Assembly: GCA_049974865.1 (NCBI GenBank)
Contig: JBNGCX010000009.1
Span: forward strand, 1 to 64,000
Origin: JAGSOU01 sp049974865
GTDB taxonomy: Bacteria > Pseudomonadota > Alphaproteobacteria > Rhodobacterales > Rhodobacteraceae
Length of the DNA stretch: 64,000 nucleotides
Direction of reading: 5' to 3'
Below are positions 55,897 to 64,000 of this stretch, in pieces (the first letter of the stretch is position 1; every line of letters begins with the position of its first letter). The notes under the pieces are model-generated. The model saw only the letters and a program-made list of their open reading frames with translations. It searched no databases and was not told the DNA's origin. The position numbers and the translations under genes were made by a program.

Positions 55897-55910
55897 CGAA
55901 TATATATTCG
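55897..55910. promoter_or_regulatory. perfect 14-bp palindrome before the rhodanese gene
   Basis: CGAATATATATTCG, a perfect palindrome 37 nt upstream of the rhodanese start. Such GAAT/ATTC sites fit ArsR-family sulfur sensors (BigR/SqrR type); the regulator is not in the window. Confidence 0.5.
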
Positions 55911-55946
55911 CTGGAACGCCGCTCAAGACGAACAGGACGCCAAGAC

Positions 55947-56312
55947 ATGCTGAACTTCCTCCGCCCCTCCGGCCCGCGCGTGGCCGCCATCGACGCACAA
56001 GAGGCCATCGCCAAAGTCGCGGCCGGCGAACTCACGCTGATCGACGTGCGCGACGGCAACGAGCTGAAAATGACCGGCCACGCCTCGGGCGCCATCCACA
56101 TCCCGCTGGCGACCCTGCGCATGCAGGCCGACCCCTCCAGCCCCGAGTTCCACCCCGACCTGTCGCTGGACAAGCCGGTGGCGCTCTACTGCGCCTCGGG
56201 CGCGCGCTCGCAGATGGCTGCGCAGATGCTGCTGCAGATGGGGTTTCAGGAGGTCTACAACCTCGGCGGGCTGCACCACTGGCAGATGGCCGGCGGCACC
56301 GTCACCCACTGA
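55947..56312 (+). CDS. rhodanese-like sulfurtransferase
   Basis: 121 residues, a single rhodanese domain: LTLIDVRDGNELKMTGHASGAIHIPL, and the active loop YCASGARSQMAAQMLLQMGFQEVYNLGGLHHWQMAGG with catalytic Cys in CASGARS. It moves sulfane sulfur from persulfides or thiosulfate to an acceptor. The ATG at 55947 follows GACGCCAAGAC; the upstream frame is a long shadow antisense to uvrA. It is divergent from uvrA. Its promoter region holds the palindrome at 55897. N-terminal MLNFLRPSG resembles rhodanese proteins of sulfide-oxidising Rhodobacteraceae. Confidence 0.93.
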   Translation: MLNFLRPSGPRVAAIDAQEAIAKVAAGELTLIDVRDGNELKMTGHASGAIHIPLATLRMQADPSSPEFHPDLSLDKPVALYCASGARSQMAAQMLLQMGFQEVYNLGGLHHWQMAGGTVTH

Positions 56313-56326
56313 CGCCCTTGGTTTCA

Positions 56327-56450
56327 CCGCGCGTGGTCCACGCGCGGCGATGCCTCCGGCGGGGATATTTTAGGCCAGAAGCAGGACGCCGCGCGCCCCC
56401 TTCTTCTGTTCCAAATATCCCGGGGTTTGGGGCAGCGCCCCAATCAAACA
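56327..56450. repeat. GC-rich hairpin and inverted GATATTT element between rhodanese and lpd
   Basis: CCGCGCGTGG (56327-56336) / CCACGCGCGG (56338-56347) hairpin, then an inverted pair around GGGGATATTTT (about 56360-56371) and CAAATATCCCGGGG (about 56413-56426). Elements of this GGGGATATTT...CTTCTG form are dispersed in Rhodobacteraceae genomes as I recall them. Acts as terminator between convergent genes. Confidence 0.5.
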
Positions 56451-56480
56451 GACGTCTTGCGCCGCAGGCGCGCCGTTTGC

Positions 56481-57875
56481 TCAGAAATGAATGGCCCGGC
56501 CGTAGGCGTCCAGCACGCTCTCGTGCATCATCTCGCTCAGCGTGGGATGCGGGAAGACCGTCTGCATCAGCTCGGCCTCCGTTGTCTCCAGCTGCCGCCC
56601 GACGACATAACCCTGGATCAACTCCGTCACCTCGGCGCCCACCATATGCGCGCCCAGCAGTTCGCCTGTCTTGGCGTCGAACACCGTCTTGACCATCCCC
56701 TCGGGCTCGCCCAGCGCGATCGCCTTGCCGTTGCCGATGAAGGGGAAGCGGCCGACCTTGACCTCGTGCCCCGCCTCCTTGGCCTTGGCTTCGGTCAGGC
56801 CGACGCTGGCCACCTGCGGGTAGCAATAGGTGCAGCCGGCGATGCTCTCGGGTTTCACCGGGTGGGCGTGCTGGCCGGCGATCAGCTCGGCCACCATCAC
56901 GCCTTCGTGGCTGGCCTTGTGCGCCAGCCAGGGCGCGCCCGCGATATCGCCGATGGCATAGAGCCCGTCGACCCCGGTGCGGCAGTATTCATCCGTCACC
57001 ACGTGGGTGCGGTCGATCTTGACGCCCGCCTCCTCCAGGCCCAGCCCCTCGGTATTGCCGACGATGCCCACGGCCGAGATCACGGTGTCGAACTCGTGCT
57101 TCTCGACCTTGCCGCCGGTCTCGATATGCGCCGTGACCTTGCCCTTTCCGCGGTCGAGCTGCTTGACCATCGCCTTTTCCATGATGGTCATGCCCTGCTT
57201 GGCGAACTGCTTCTTCGCGAAGGCCGAGATCTCGGCGTCCTCGACCGGCAGGATGCGGTCCATCACCTCGACCACGGTCGTCTCGGCGCCCAGCGTGTTG
57301 TAGAAGCTGGCGAATTCGATCCCGATCGCGCCCGAGCCGATGACCAGCAGCTTTTTCGGCATCCGGGCGGGCTGCAGCGCGTGCTTGTAGGTCCAGACCA
57401 GGTCGCCGTCGGCCTCCAGCCCCGGCAGCTCGCGCGCGCGCGCGCCGGTGGCCAGCACGATGTTCCTGGCGGTCAGGGTCTCCTCGCCCTTGTCGGTCTT
57501 GACGGCGAGCTTGCCGGCCCCGGCCAGCCGCGCCTCGCCCATCACCACCGTGACCTTGTTCTTCTTCAGCAGATGGCCGACCCCGCCCGAAAGCTGCTTG
57601 GCCACCCCGCGCGAGCGCTTGACCACCGCGTCGAGATCGTAGCCCAGCCCGCTGGCCTTCAGGCCGAATTCCTTGGCCCGGTGCATCAGGTGGAACACCT
57701 CGGCCGAGCGCAGCAGGGCCTTGGTCGGGATGCAGCCCCAGTTCAGGCAGATGCCACCCAGGTGTTCGCGTTCGACCACCGCGACGTTCAGCCCCAGCTG
57801 CGCGCCGCGGATCGCCGCCACGTAGCCGCCCGGCCCCGCGCCGATCACGATCATGTCAAAGGATTTTCCCGCCAT
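56481..57875 (-). CDS. lpdA: dihydrolipoyl dehydrogenase
   Basis: 464 residues, full-length E3 flavoenzyme of 2-oxoacid dehydrogenase complexes: FAD site IGAGPGGYVAAIRGAQLG, redox disulfide Cys43/Cys48 in GGICLNWGCIPTK, NAD site VIGSGAIGIEFASFYNTLGAETTVVE, second FAD site VDGLYAIGDIAG, C-terminal HPTLSEMMHE with the active-site His-Glu. It reoxidises lipoamide with NAD. No E1/E2 genes are adjacent in the window, so the partner complex is not known; branched-chain or pyruvate complexes may lie beyond. Convergent with the rhodanese gene. Confidence 0.97.
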   Translation of the reverse strand: MAGKSFDMIVIGAGPGGYVAAIRGAQLGLNVAVVEREHLGGICLNWGCIPTKALLRSAEVFHLMHRAKEFGLKASGLGYDLDAVVKRSRGVAKQLSGGVGHLLKKNKVTVVMGEARLAGAGKLAVKTDKGEETLTARNIVLATGARARELPGLEADGDLVWTYKHALQPARMPKKLLVIGSGAIGIEFASFYNTLGAETTVVEVMDRILPVEDAEISAFAKKQFAKQGMTIMEKAMVKQLDRGKGKVTAHIETGGKVEKHEFDTVISAVGIVGNTEGLGLEEAGVKIDRTHVVTDEYCRTGVDGLYAIGDIAGAPWLAHKASHEGVMVAELIAGQHAHPVKPESIAGCTYCYPQVASVGLTEAKAKEAGHEVKVGRFPFIGNGKAIALGEPEGMVKTVFDAKTGELLGAHMVGAEVTELIQGYVVGRQLETTEAELMQTVFPHPTLSEMMHESVLDAYGRAIHF

Positions 57876-57941
57876 GCCTTGCCTCCCCTGCCGGTTCGCG
57901 CCCGATGCTAGTCGAGCCCGCCGGGGGGTTCAACGGCAAGA

Positions 57942-57957
57942 CGCGCCTTCAGGCGCG
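57942..57957 (-). terminator. hairpin at the end of the DUF924 gene
   Basis: CGCGCCT / AGGCGCG (57942-57948 and 57951-57957) with a 2-nt loop overlapping the stop codon. It lies 66 nt upstream of the lpd start, so it may separate the two transcripts. Confidence 0.45.
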
Positions 57958-58521
57958 CAGCCTTTCCACCGTCCGGCCATAGCCGCCCTCCGCGACGAAG
58001 CTGCGCTCTTCGGCCGAGGAATTGCGGCTGAGGGCCTCGTTGCGGAAGGGGAAGCGGCCGAAGCGGCGGATCACCTCGCGATGGGCCTTGGCGTGCAGCA
58101 GGTTCGCCGCGCCGGTCTCGGGCATCCGCGTCAGCATCAGCCGCACGCAGCGGTCCTGGTCGGTCAGGCATTCGGAATGGATCAGCGGCAGGTAGAAGAA
58201 CTGCCGCTCCGGCTCGGGCACCCGCATGTCGAAGCCGTGGTCGATGGCCAGCTTGGCCTCGGCCCGGGCCCTGGCGTCGGTGGCGAAGGCGCGGGCCTCG
58301 CCGCGGAACATGTTGCGGGGAAACTGGTCGGTCAGGATCAGGTAGGCCAGCATCCCGCGGGGGCTGGTCAGCCAGTCGTGCAGCCCGCCGGCGCGGGCCT
58401 TCTCCCACAGCCCCCCGAACCTTTCGCGGATGCGCGCGTCGAGCGCCTCGTCGCTTGCATACCACCGCTCCGGTCCGACCTCATCCAGCCAGAACGCGAT
58501 CACGTCTTTGGGGCCCAGCAT
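57949..58521 (-). CDS. DUF924 family protein
   Basis: 190 residues of DUF924: N-terminal DVIAFWLDEVGPERWYASDEALDARIRERFGGLWEKA, central LAYLILTDQFPRNMFRGEARAFATDARA, and FFYLPLIHSECLTDQDRCVRLM, HREVIRRFGRFPFRNEALSRNSSAEE. A helical TPR-like family of unknown function, widespread in alphaproteobacteria. Start MLGPKDV has GGAAGGTGGACG upstream. A CGCAA-N5-TTGCG palindrome lies 60-81 nt before it. Confidence 0.92.
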   Translation of the reverse strand: MLGPKDVIAFWLDEVGPERWYASDEALDARIRERFGGLWEKARAGGLHDWLTSPRGMLAYLILTDQFPRNMFRGEARAFATDARARAEAKLAIDHGFDMRVPEPERQFFYLPLIHSECLTDQDRCVRLMLTRMPETGAANLLHAKAHREVIRRFGRFPFRNEALSRNSSAEERSFVAEGGYGRTVERLRA

Positions 58522-58580
58522 CGTCCACCTTCCTTGCCTTGCCTCAGCCTCTTTGAAGAAACCGTCTCAGATTTATGACG

Positions 58581-58602
58581 GGCACGCAACAAAATTGCGG
58601 GC
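58581..58602 (-). promoter_or_regulatory. CGCAA-N5-TTGCG palindrome upstream of the DUF924 gene
   Basis: GGCACGCAAC-AAA-ATTGCGGGC on the + strand, 19/22 identical to 4760-4781 upstream of coaD. In both cases the downstream gene is on the minus strand and the spacing to the start is 27-60 nt. Confidence 0.4.
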
Positions 58603-59891
58603 TATGCCCCAGGTTGCAGGGCCGGCCCCTCTCCGGCCTCTTCATCCTCGGCCTCTTCCAGTCCCTCGATGAACACCTCCTGCGCCGCCTCGACGGCCAC
58701 CGGCGTGGCGGTGGGCAGGACCGGCGCGTAGGTGCCGGTCTCGTCCACCGTCGGGGCCGGACGCTGCGTCATCCGGTAGCCGGCATAGAGCCCCAGCACG
58801 CCCGTCAGAAGGGCAATGAACAGGAAGAACCCCCCCGGCCCCACCACGCCCATCATCCAGCCGGTGATCAGCGGTCCGGCGATCGCGCCGACGCCGTTGA
58901 CGAAGATCAGGCCGCCCGAGGCGGCGGCCATGTCGTCGTGGTCGAGGAAATCGTTGGTATAGGCGATCAGCAGCGCGTAGAGCGGGTTCGACGTTCCGCC
59001 CACGAAGAACGCCGCCACCAGCAGGACGCCCAGCGCGCCGCCCATGGCCATGCCCAGCAGCGCCGCCGTGCCCGCCCCCAGCGCCACGCCCAGGATCAGC
59101 AGGCGCCGGTCCATCCGGTCCGACAGCCAGCCGATCGGGAATTGAAGCGTCAGCCCGCCCAGGTAGATCGAGGCCACGAAGAGCGAGATCTGCCCCACGC
59201 TCAGCCCCGCCTCGGAGCCATAGACCGAGGCCATGCCGAACAGGGCCGAGTAGACGCCCCCCATCAGGAAGATCCCGACCACCCCCAGCGGCGAGACCTC
59301 GTAGAGCCGGCGGAAGCTCATCGGCTTGGTGGTGTCGAAGGCGGGCGTGGGGCTGATCGACAGCAGAATGGGGGCGAAGGAGATGGAAACCAGCACCGAG
59401 GGCACGATGAACAGGATGAACCCGCCCGGGTCGCCCAGCACCAGCAGCCCCTGCGCGGCCACCACGCCCGCCATCTGCACGATCATGTAAAGCGACAGCG
59501 CCTGGCCGCGCGTCTCGTTGGTGGCGGCGTTGTTCAGCCAGCTCTCGGCGGTGACGTAAACACCCGAGAAGCAGAACCCGATCACCACCCGCAGAGCCAC
59601 CCAGGCCCAGGGATCGGTGATCGAGGGAAACAGGATCAGCCCCGCCGAGATGAACGAGGCCAGCGCCGCGAAGACCCGCACATGCCCCACGCGCCGGATC
59701 ATCTCGGGCGCCAGCCGCGAGCCGCCGAGGAAGCCCAGGAAATAGGCCGACATCACCAGAGACATCTCGAAGGTCGAGAATCCTTCTATGCCGCCGCGCA
59801 CGCCCAGCAGCGTGCCCTGCAACCCGTTGCCCACCATCAGCAGCAGCATGCCCAGCAGCAGGGCCCAGGAACTTCCCAATACCTGAATCAT
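58602..59891 (-). CDS. MFS transporter (YcaD-like)
   Basis: 429 residues with about 12 membrane helices and a charged acidic C-terminal tail (EVFIEGLEEAEDEEAGEGPA). N-terminal SWALLLGMLLLMVGNGLQGTLLGVRG, FEMSLVMSAYFLGFLGGSRLAPEMIRRVGHVRVF (the loop 2-3 motif), TAESWLNNAATNETRGQALSLYMI, and GWLSDRMDRRLLILGVAL. The pattern is that of the YcaD/UPF0226-type subfamily, whose substrate is unknown. It lies between DUF924 and queA, all on the minus strand, but with separate spacing. Confidence 0.9.
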   Translation of the reverse strand: MIQVLGSSWALLLGMLLLMVGNGLQGTLLGVRGGIEGFSTFEMSLVMSAYFLGFLGGSRLAPEMIRRVGHVRVFAALASFISAGLILFPSITDPWAWVALRVVIGFCFSGVYVTAESWLNNAATNETRGQALSLYMIVQMAGVVAAQGLLVLGDPGGFILFIVPSVLVSISFAPILLSISPTPAFDTTKPMSFRRLYEVSPLGVVGIFLMGGVYSALFGMASVYGSEAGLSVGQISLFVASIYLGGLTLQFPIGWLSDRMDRRLLILGVALGAGTAALLGMAMGGALGVLLVAAFFVGGTSNPLYALLIAYTNDFLDHDDMAAASGGLIFVNGVGAIAGPLITGWMMGVVGPGGFFLFIALLTGVLGLYAGYRMTQRPAPTVDETGTYAPVLPTATPVAVEAAQEVFIEGLEEAEDEEAGEGPALQPGA

Positions 59892-59990
59892 GGTCCGGGT
59901 CCTTGTTGTCCTTGTCCGCCGGTGCCGTGTTAACCAGCGCGGGGTGACGGGAATGTGTCAGACGCGACAGGCGCGCCCTCGCCTGCGGCC

Positions 59991-61040
59991 TCAGGGGATC
60001 AGAAGCGACGCATCGCCATAGGAAAAGAAACGGTACCTGTTTGCAATGGCATGGGCGTAAATTTCGCGGATCCGCTCCACCCCCATCAGGGCCGAGACCA
60101 GCATCATCAGCGTCGATCTGGGCAGGTGGAAATTGGTCATCAGCCCATCAGTGACCCGGAAGCGGTAGCCCGGCGTGATGAAGATGTCGGTCTCGCCGCG
60201 GAAGGGGCGCATGGTGCCGTCCTCGGCCGCCGCGCTTTCGATCAGGCGCAGCGCGGTGGTGCCCACGGGAATCACCCGCCCGCCCGCGGCCCTGGTGGCG
60301 TTGATCTCGGCCGCCGCCTGTTCGCCGACCTCGCCCCATTCGGCGTGCATCTTGTGCTGGCTGACGTCATCGACCTTGACAGGCAGGAAGGTGCCCGCCC
60401 CCACATGCAGCGTGACCTCGGTGAACGCCACGCCCATCGCGGCGAGCTTTTCCAGCAATTCCCGGTCGAAATGCAGCGAGGCGGTGGGCGCGGCCACCGC
60501 GCCCGAGTGGCGGGCGAAGACCGTCTGGTAGTCGTCCTTGTCCTGCGCGTCCGCCGGCCGCTTTGCGGCGATATAGGGCGGCAGGGGCATGGCGCCAGCC
60601 TCGGCCAGGGCCGCGTCGAAATCGGCGCCGGTCAGGTTGAACTCCAGCACGAGGTCGCCCTCGCCCTTCGTCACCACCTGCGCCGACAGCGCGTCGGAGA
60701 ACAGAACCTCCTCGCCTTGCCGCAGCTTGCGCAGGGGCTTGGCCAGCGCCTGCCAGCGTCCGCCGGGGCGCGGCTCCAGCAGGGTGATCTCGACCTTGGC
60801 CTCGACCGGGCCCCCGGGCGTTTCGCGCCGCCGCCGCCCGGTCAGCCGGGCCGGGATCACCTTGGTGTTGTTCAGCACCAGCCGGTCGCCCGCGCGGAGC
60901 AGGTCCGGCAGGTCGTAGACATGCAGGTCGCGGATCGCATCACCCTCGGCCACCAGCATCCGCGCCGAGGGGCGCGGGCGCGCGGGCCGGGTGGCGATCA
61001 GCTCTTCCGGCAGGTCGAAATCGAACTCCGACAGCTTCAC
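59991..61040 (-). CDS. queA: S-adenosylmethionine:tRNA ribosyltransferase-isomerase
   Basis: 349 residues. It adds the cyclopentene-epoxide part to 7-aminomethyl-7-deazaguanine in tRNA, making epoxyqueuosine. Motifs: SEFDFDLPEELIATRPA, RPSARMLV, FDLPDLLRAGDRLVLNNTKVIPARL, MPLPPYI, DYQTVFARHSGAVAAPTASLHFD, TEVTLHVGAGTFLPVKVDD, HAEWGEV, TNFHLPRSTLMMLVSAL, YRFFSYGDA. The start is a GTG at 61040 that overlaps the stop of the upstream AsmA-like gene (GTGA), so the two are co-translated; the longer ORF upstream is a shadow. Confidence 0.96.
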   Translation of the reverse strand: MKLSEFDFDLPEELIATRPARPRPSARMLVAEGDAIRDLHVYDLPDLLRAGDRLVLNNTKVIPARLTGRRRRETPGGPVEAKVEITLLEPRPGGRWQALAKPLRKLRQGEEVLFSDALSAQVVTKGEGDLVLEFNLTGADFDAALAEAGAMPLPPYIAAKRPADAQDKDDYQTVFARHSGAVAAPTASLHFDRELLEKLAAMGVAFTEVTLHVGAGTFLPVKVDDVSQHKMHAEWGEVGEQAAAEINATRAAGGRVIPVGTTALRLIESAAAEDGTMRPFRGETDIFITPGYRFRVTDGLMTNFHLPRSTLMMLVSALMGVERIREIYAHAIANRYRFFSYGDASLLIP

Positions 61041-64000
61041 TGGCCCAGCTCCGGTGCGGGGCCGCGGAATATCTCGCGGAACATGCCCGGCGTCAGGATC
61101 GACAGCGGGTTGACCGAGACCTTCGGGTTGGCCGCGTCGCCGCGCAGGCGGTAGTTGAACCCGAACAGCCCCTCGCCCCGGCGCGTGAAGACGCTGCCGA
61201 TGACGTTCAGCATGTAGATGGGGGAAATCACGCCCTGCATTTTCAGCTTGTTGCTCTCGAATTCGTAGATCCCCGCCAGCGAGATTCCCAGCGAGGGGCC
61301 GACGGCGGAGCCTCTCTTGATCTCCAGCGCCTCGGGCGTCAAGGTGAAAGCCGATGACACATCGGTGAAGACCAGCCCCTCGCCGCCCATCTGTTCCAGC
61401 AGCCCGACCACGCTGATCGCGCTCAGCAGTTCCGCCAGCACCGGCGCGTCGCGCACGCGGGTGTTCTGGATCGACAGGTTGCCCTTGTAATGCCCGGGCC
61501 GGTCCAGCGGCGTCAGCAGCAGGTCCATGGTCCCGCCGCGGGATTTCTCGAAAATGCCGGCCCCGCGCAGCACGCCCCCCGCGTCGTCGGACTGCACCCT
61601 TATGCCGGTGCCGCCGGCCTGCGGGGCCAGCGTGGCCCGCACCGGCGCGCCGCCCACCACCTGGCCGGTCAGCGTACCGTTCAGCCCGCCCGCGCGGCTG
61701 AGCGTGCCGCGCACGCCGGCCAGGCGGATGCCGTCCGAGACGATCAGCCGGTCCAGCGCCACCTGGATCGGCGGGCCGCCGCCGGGCGCCCCGCCCCCGC
61801 GGCCACCGCCAAGCGTCGTCCGGTCGCGCAGGTCCACCGTGCCGCCCGCGATCCGCACCGCCGGGGCCTGGCCCCGGCCGCGCCCGCTCAGCACCACCGG
61901 CGCGTCCAGCCAGCCGCCAAGCTGCACCCGGTCGAACCGGGCCTCGCGCAGCCCGCCCTCGGGGGTAAGGGTGATGGCGCCGGCGGCCGTCAGCCCGGGC
62001 GCGGAAAACTCCAGGCTCTCGACCTCCGGCGGCTCGCCCAGGGTGCCCGCCGCATGCAGCCGCCCCGTCGCGTTGCGCGGCTTGGACCAGCCCAGGTCGA
62101 CCAGTTGCAGCCCCACCCGGTTGAGATCCGATGTCAGGGTAAAGCGCGGCGGCGCATCGCGCGCCAGGTCGACCGCGATCGTGCCCCACCCCGCGCCGCT
62201 GACGCTGCCCTCGGGCAGGCCGATGCCGAAGGCATCCACCGCGCGCTGCGACAGCTCCACCATGCCCTCGACCCGGCTGGCGCCGCGATGCTCCGGCCCG
62301 ACCTTCTGCACCCAGCTGCCACGCACCGGCACCCCGTCCAGCGTCGCGTCGCCGCCGATCGAGACCTCGCCGGGATCGGCACGCAGCTCCAGCGTCTCGG
62401 CCGCCAGCACGCGGCCCTTGACCAGCCTCTCCGAGCGCACATCCTCAAGCCGCCCGGTGACGCTGTAATCCACGTCCTGCGGCTGCACGCCCTTGACCAG
62501 CGGCACGGCGATATGTGCCTGCGCGATCGCGCGGCCCTCGGCCAGGTCCACCGGCTGCCCCGCCTTGGTCATGATCTCCAGCGGCGGAAGGTCCAGCAGC
62601 GACAGCGCGGCCTGCAGGCCGCTGTCGGTGCGCAGGTCGATCTCGGCATCGGCGGGACGACGGGTGATGTCGGGCACCCGCATCACCGAGCCCGCCACGT
62701 CGATCCGGCCGCCGCTGGGCGCGGTGACATGGCCCGAGTCCACCACCAGCGTGAACCGGTTGTCCAGGATGGCGGCATAGCCGCTGCCCTGCTCGACCGG
62801 CGGCATGGTGCGCAGGAAACGCACGGTGGAGTCGCGGAATTCGTGGTTCAGGGCGATCCGGGGCTCGGCATCGGGCGCCAGGCGCAGCGCGGCGGTGACG
62901 TTGCGCAGGTTCCCCGCCAGCACATTGCGCGCGATCCAGTCGCGGGTGCGCGGCACCACGTCGACCGGCCAGAGCTGCAGCAGGCGGGTGTCGGTGATCT
63001 CGTCCACCGCCAGATCGAGATCGACCTGCCAGCCCTCGGGGTGGGCGCGCACCACCCCCTTGCCGCGATAGGCGGTCTGCGCGGCATCCATCAGCACCAC
63101 TTGCCCGATGGTCGCGGTGAAGGGGGCGAGCTCCAGCTTCAGGTCCAGCGCCCCGCCGGTGAAGCGCGCGGGCGCCTCGAACACCCCCTCGGGGTCCAGC
63201 TCTACCTCGCGGAACTGCACCTGGGTGACCAGCGTGCGCGGCCAGCCGTCGACCTCGTCGCGCAAAAAGGCATGGCCCTCGGCCCGCAGGCGCAGCGCGG
63301 CGGTGTCCAGCGCGATCTCGTCCAGGGTGATCTTGCCCTCGTCGGGGGCGTAGGAGAAGTAGCTCTTGCCGCGGCTGAAGCGGATGGGCGGCGCGCCCGC
63401 CTCGGGCGTCAGCGCGCCCTCGCCGATCTCCAGCGCGGCGCTCAGCGGGGCCAGCGCGCCCTCGGGCGTCACGCCGCTGCGCATCGCCCCCGAGATCGGC
63501 GCGTCAATCACCGACAGGAAGGCCAGCGCCGGCGACTGCGTGGCGATGTCGGCCGCCGCCATGTCGCTGAAATTGGCCGAGACGCGGGTCTCGGGCGAGC
63601 CCTTGACCGTGTCGAAGCTCAGCGCCACCTCCGAGGGCACGCCGCGGTCGTTGCGCAGCGAGAAGAACAGCCGCAGCGCCACCTCATCCGGGGTCTGGTC
63701 CAGCGTCAGCAGCCCGTTTTCCACGTTCCACACGCGCCCCGCGCGGGCATCCTCGTAGCTGAGTTCGAGCTGCTCGACCGACACGCCCTCCATCCCCGAC
63801 AGAACGGGGTTGAGGAAGACCCGGTCGATCCCGTCCAGCACGTCCATCAGGCTCTCGGCGCGCTGCACCGGGACCACCGCGTCGCCGAGCGCCAGGTCGA
63901 AACTGCCGTCCGAGGCGCGGCGCAGGGTCAGCTCGGCCCCCGTGAGCGCCACCCGCTGCAGCGCAAGCTCCCCCTGCATCAGCGGCCCCGGCGCCAGCAT
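61037..64000 (-). CDS. AsmA/YhdP-like envelope protein, C-terminal part (5' end outside window)
   Basis: 987 residues are visible, open to the window edge. Repeated beta-strand segments with DUF3971-type features (VEQLELSYEDARAGRVWNVENG, LDEIALDTAALRLRAEGHAFL, FRDSTVRFLRTMPPVEQGSGYAAILDNRFTLVVDSGHV) and the conserved C-terminal AsmA_2-like tail (GLLEQMGGEGLVFTDVSSAFTLTPEALEIKRGSAVGPSLGISLAGIYEFESNKLKMQGVISPIYMLNVIG). YhdP/TamB-type proteins bridge the inner and outer membranes and move phospholipids. queA starts inside its stop codon. Identity is strong; N-terminus unseen. Confidence 0.9.
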   Translation of the reverse strand: MLAPGPLMQGELALQRVALTGAELTLRRASDGSFDLALGDAVVPVQRAESLMDVLDGIDRVFLNPVLSGMEGVSVEQLELSYEDARAGRVWNVENGLLTLDQTPDEVALRLFFSLRNDRGVPSEVALSFDTVKGSPETRVSANFSDMAAADIATQSPALAFLSVIDAPISGAMRSGVTPEGALAPLSAALEIGEGALTPEAGAPPIRFSRGKSYFSYAPDEGKITLDEIALDTAALRLRAEGHAFLRDEVDGWPRTLVTQVQFREVELDPEGVFEAPARFTGGALDLKLELAPFTATIGQVVLMDAAQTAYRGKGVVRAHPEGWQVDLDLAVDEITDTRLLQLWPVDVVPRTRDWIARNVLAGNLRNVTAALRLAPDAEPRIALNHEFRDSTVRFLRTMPPVEQGSGYAAILDNRFTLVVDSGHVTAPSGGRIDVAGSVMRVPDITRRPADAEIDLRTDSGLQAALSLLDLPPLEIMTKAGQPVDLAEGRAIAQAHIAVPLVKGVQPQDVDYSVTGRLEDVRSERLVKGRVLAAETLELRADPGEVSIGGDATLDGVPVRGSWVQKVGPEHRGASRVEGMVELSQRAVDAFGIGLPEGSVSGAGWGTIAVDLARDAPPRFTLTSDLNRVGLQLVDLGWSKPRNATGRLHAAGTLGEPPEVESLEFSAPGLTAAGAITLTPEGGLREARFDRVQLGGWLDAPVVLSGRGRGQAPAVRIAGGTVDLRDRTTLGGGRGGGAPGGGPPIQVALDRLIVSDGIRLAGVRGTLSRAGGLNGTLTGQVVGGAPVRATLAPQAGGTGIRVQSDDAGGVLRGAGIFEKSRGGTMDLLLTPLDRPGHYKGNLSIQNTRVRDAPVLAELLSAISVVGLLEQMGGEGLVFTDVSSAFTLTPEALEIKRGSAVGPSLGISLAGIYEFESNKLKMQGVISPIYMLNVIGSVFTRRGEGLFGFNYRLRGDAANPKVSVNPLSILTPGMFREIFRGPAPELGQ

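Noticed and set aside
52881..56312. Very long + strand open frame antisense to uvrA and running into the rhodanese gene
   Set aside because: High-GC shadow frame with low-complexity translation; only the last part (55947-56312) is the true rhodanese gene.

Overview
The window looks like the chromosome of a high-GC alphaproteobacterium of the Rhodobacteraceae (Roseobacter/Rhodobacter/Paracoccus group), carrying an almost complete Mu-like transposable siphophage. The host assignment rests on the protein style of the flanks (tandem GAPDH genes around a micropeptide, mmsA next to a LysR gene), on a GTTC-N7-GTTC direct-repeat LexA box before uvrA (the Rhodobacter-type box), and on gene-transfer-agent-like tail genes in the prophage.

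Left host flank (1-9969): the 3' end of transketolase, a DUF2267 gene divergent from a ribosome-hibernation factor with a cold-shock domain (two FNR-like boxes between them), two GAPDH paralogues flanking a 47-residue membrane micropeptide, coaD, a CBS-pair protein, a LysR regulator divergent from mmsA (methylmalonate-semialdehyde dehydrogenase), a YbdK/GCS2-type carboxylate-amine ligase and an L,D-transpeptidase.

Prophage (about 9993-48574): a left-end control region with a cluster of AACATGCCA sites and a small membrane protein; a LexA/S24-type repressor facing a Ner-position gene across an operator/promoter array; a ParB-like protein; a MuA transposase broken by one in-frame TAG codon; MuB; an early region of about 15 small, mostly uncharacterised ORFs (several HTH proteins, DUF3164, GemA-like, an MT-A70 methylase, a Mor-like activator); a lysis cassette (lysozyme with a C-terminal membrane anchor, 3TM holin, gp25/gp26-like); a Mu-type head module (gp27, gp28 terminase, gp29 portal, MuF with a nuclease-like tail domain, G, I protease, T major head, FluMu N, gp36, gp37); then a non-contractile tail module with tube protein, a tail-assembly chaperone pair joined by a clear -1 frameshift signal, tape measure, the GTA-like DUF2460 / DUF2163 / NlpC-P60 / TIM-barrel series, a tail fibre and two accessory proteins; and a D12-class adenine methylase at the right end.

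Right host flank (48669-64000): acyl-CoA dehydrogenase, 3-hydroxyisobutyryl-CoA hydrolase-like enoyl hydratase and mmsB (valine catabolism, now about 41 kb from mmsA because of the prophage), a DUF2892 membrane protein, a patatin-like lipase, uvrA, a rhodanese, lpd, a DUF924 protein, an MFS transporter, queA, and the 3' part of an AsmA/YhdP-like envelope protein that runs out of the window.

The main points for a second look are: a textbook -1 ribosomal frameshift signal (GGGAAAC, 7-nt spacer, bulged 12-bp stem-loop) that creates a G-GT tail chaperone; the single nonsense codon in an otherwise intact transposase; the hybrid Mu head/GTA tail with an inserted domain in the TIM-barrel protein; the MuF C-terminal nuclease-like domain; the left-end site cluster; and several regulatory palindromes in the host flanks.
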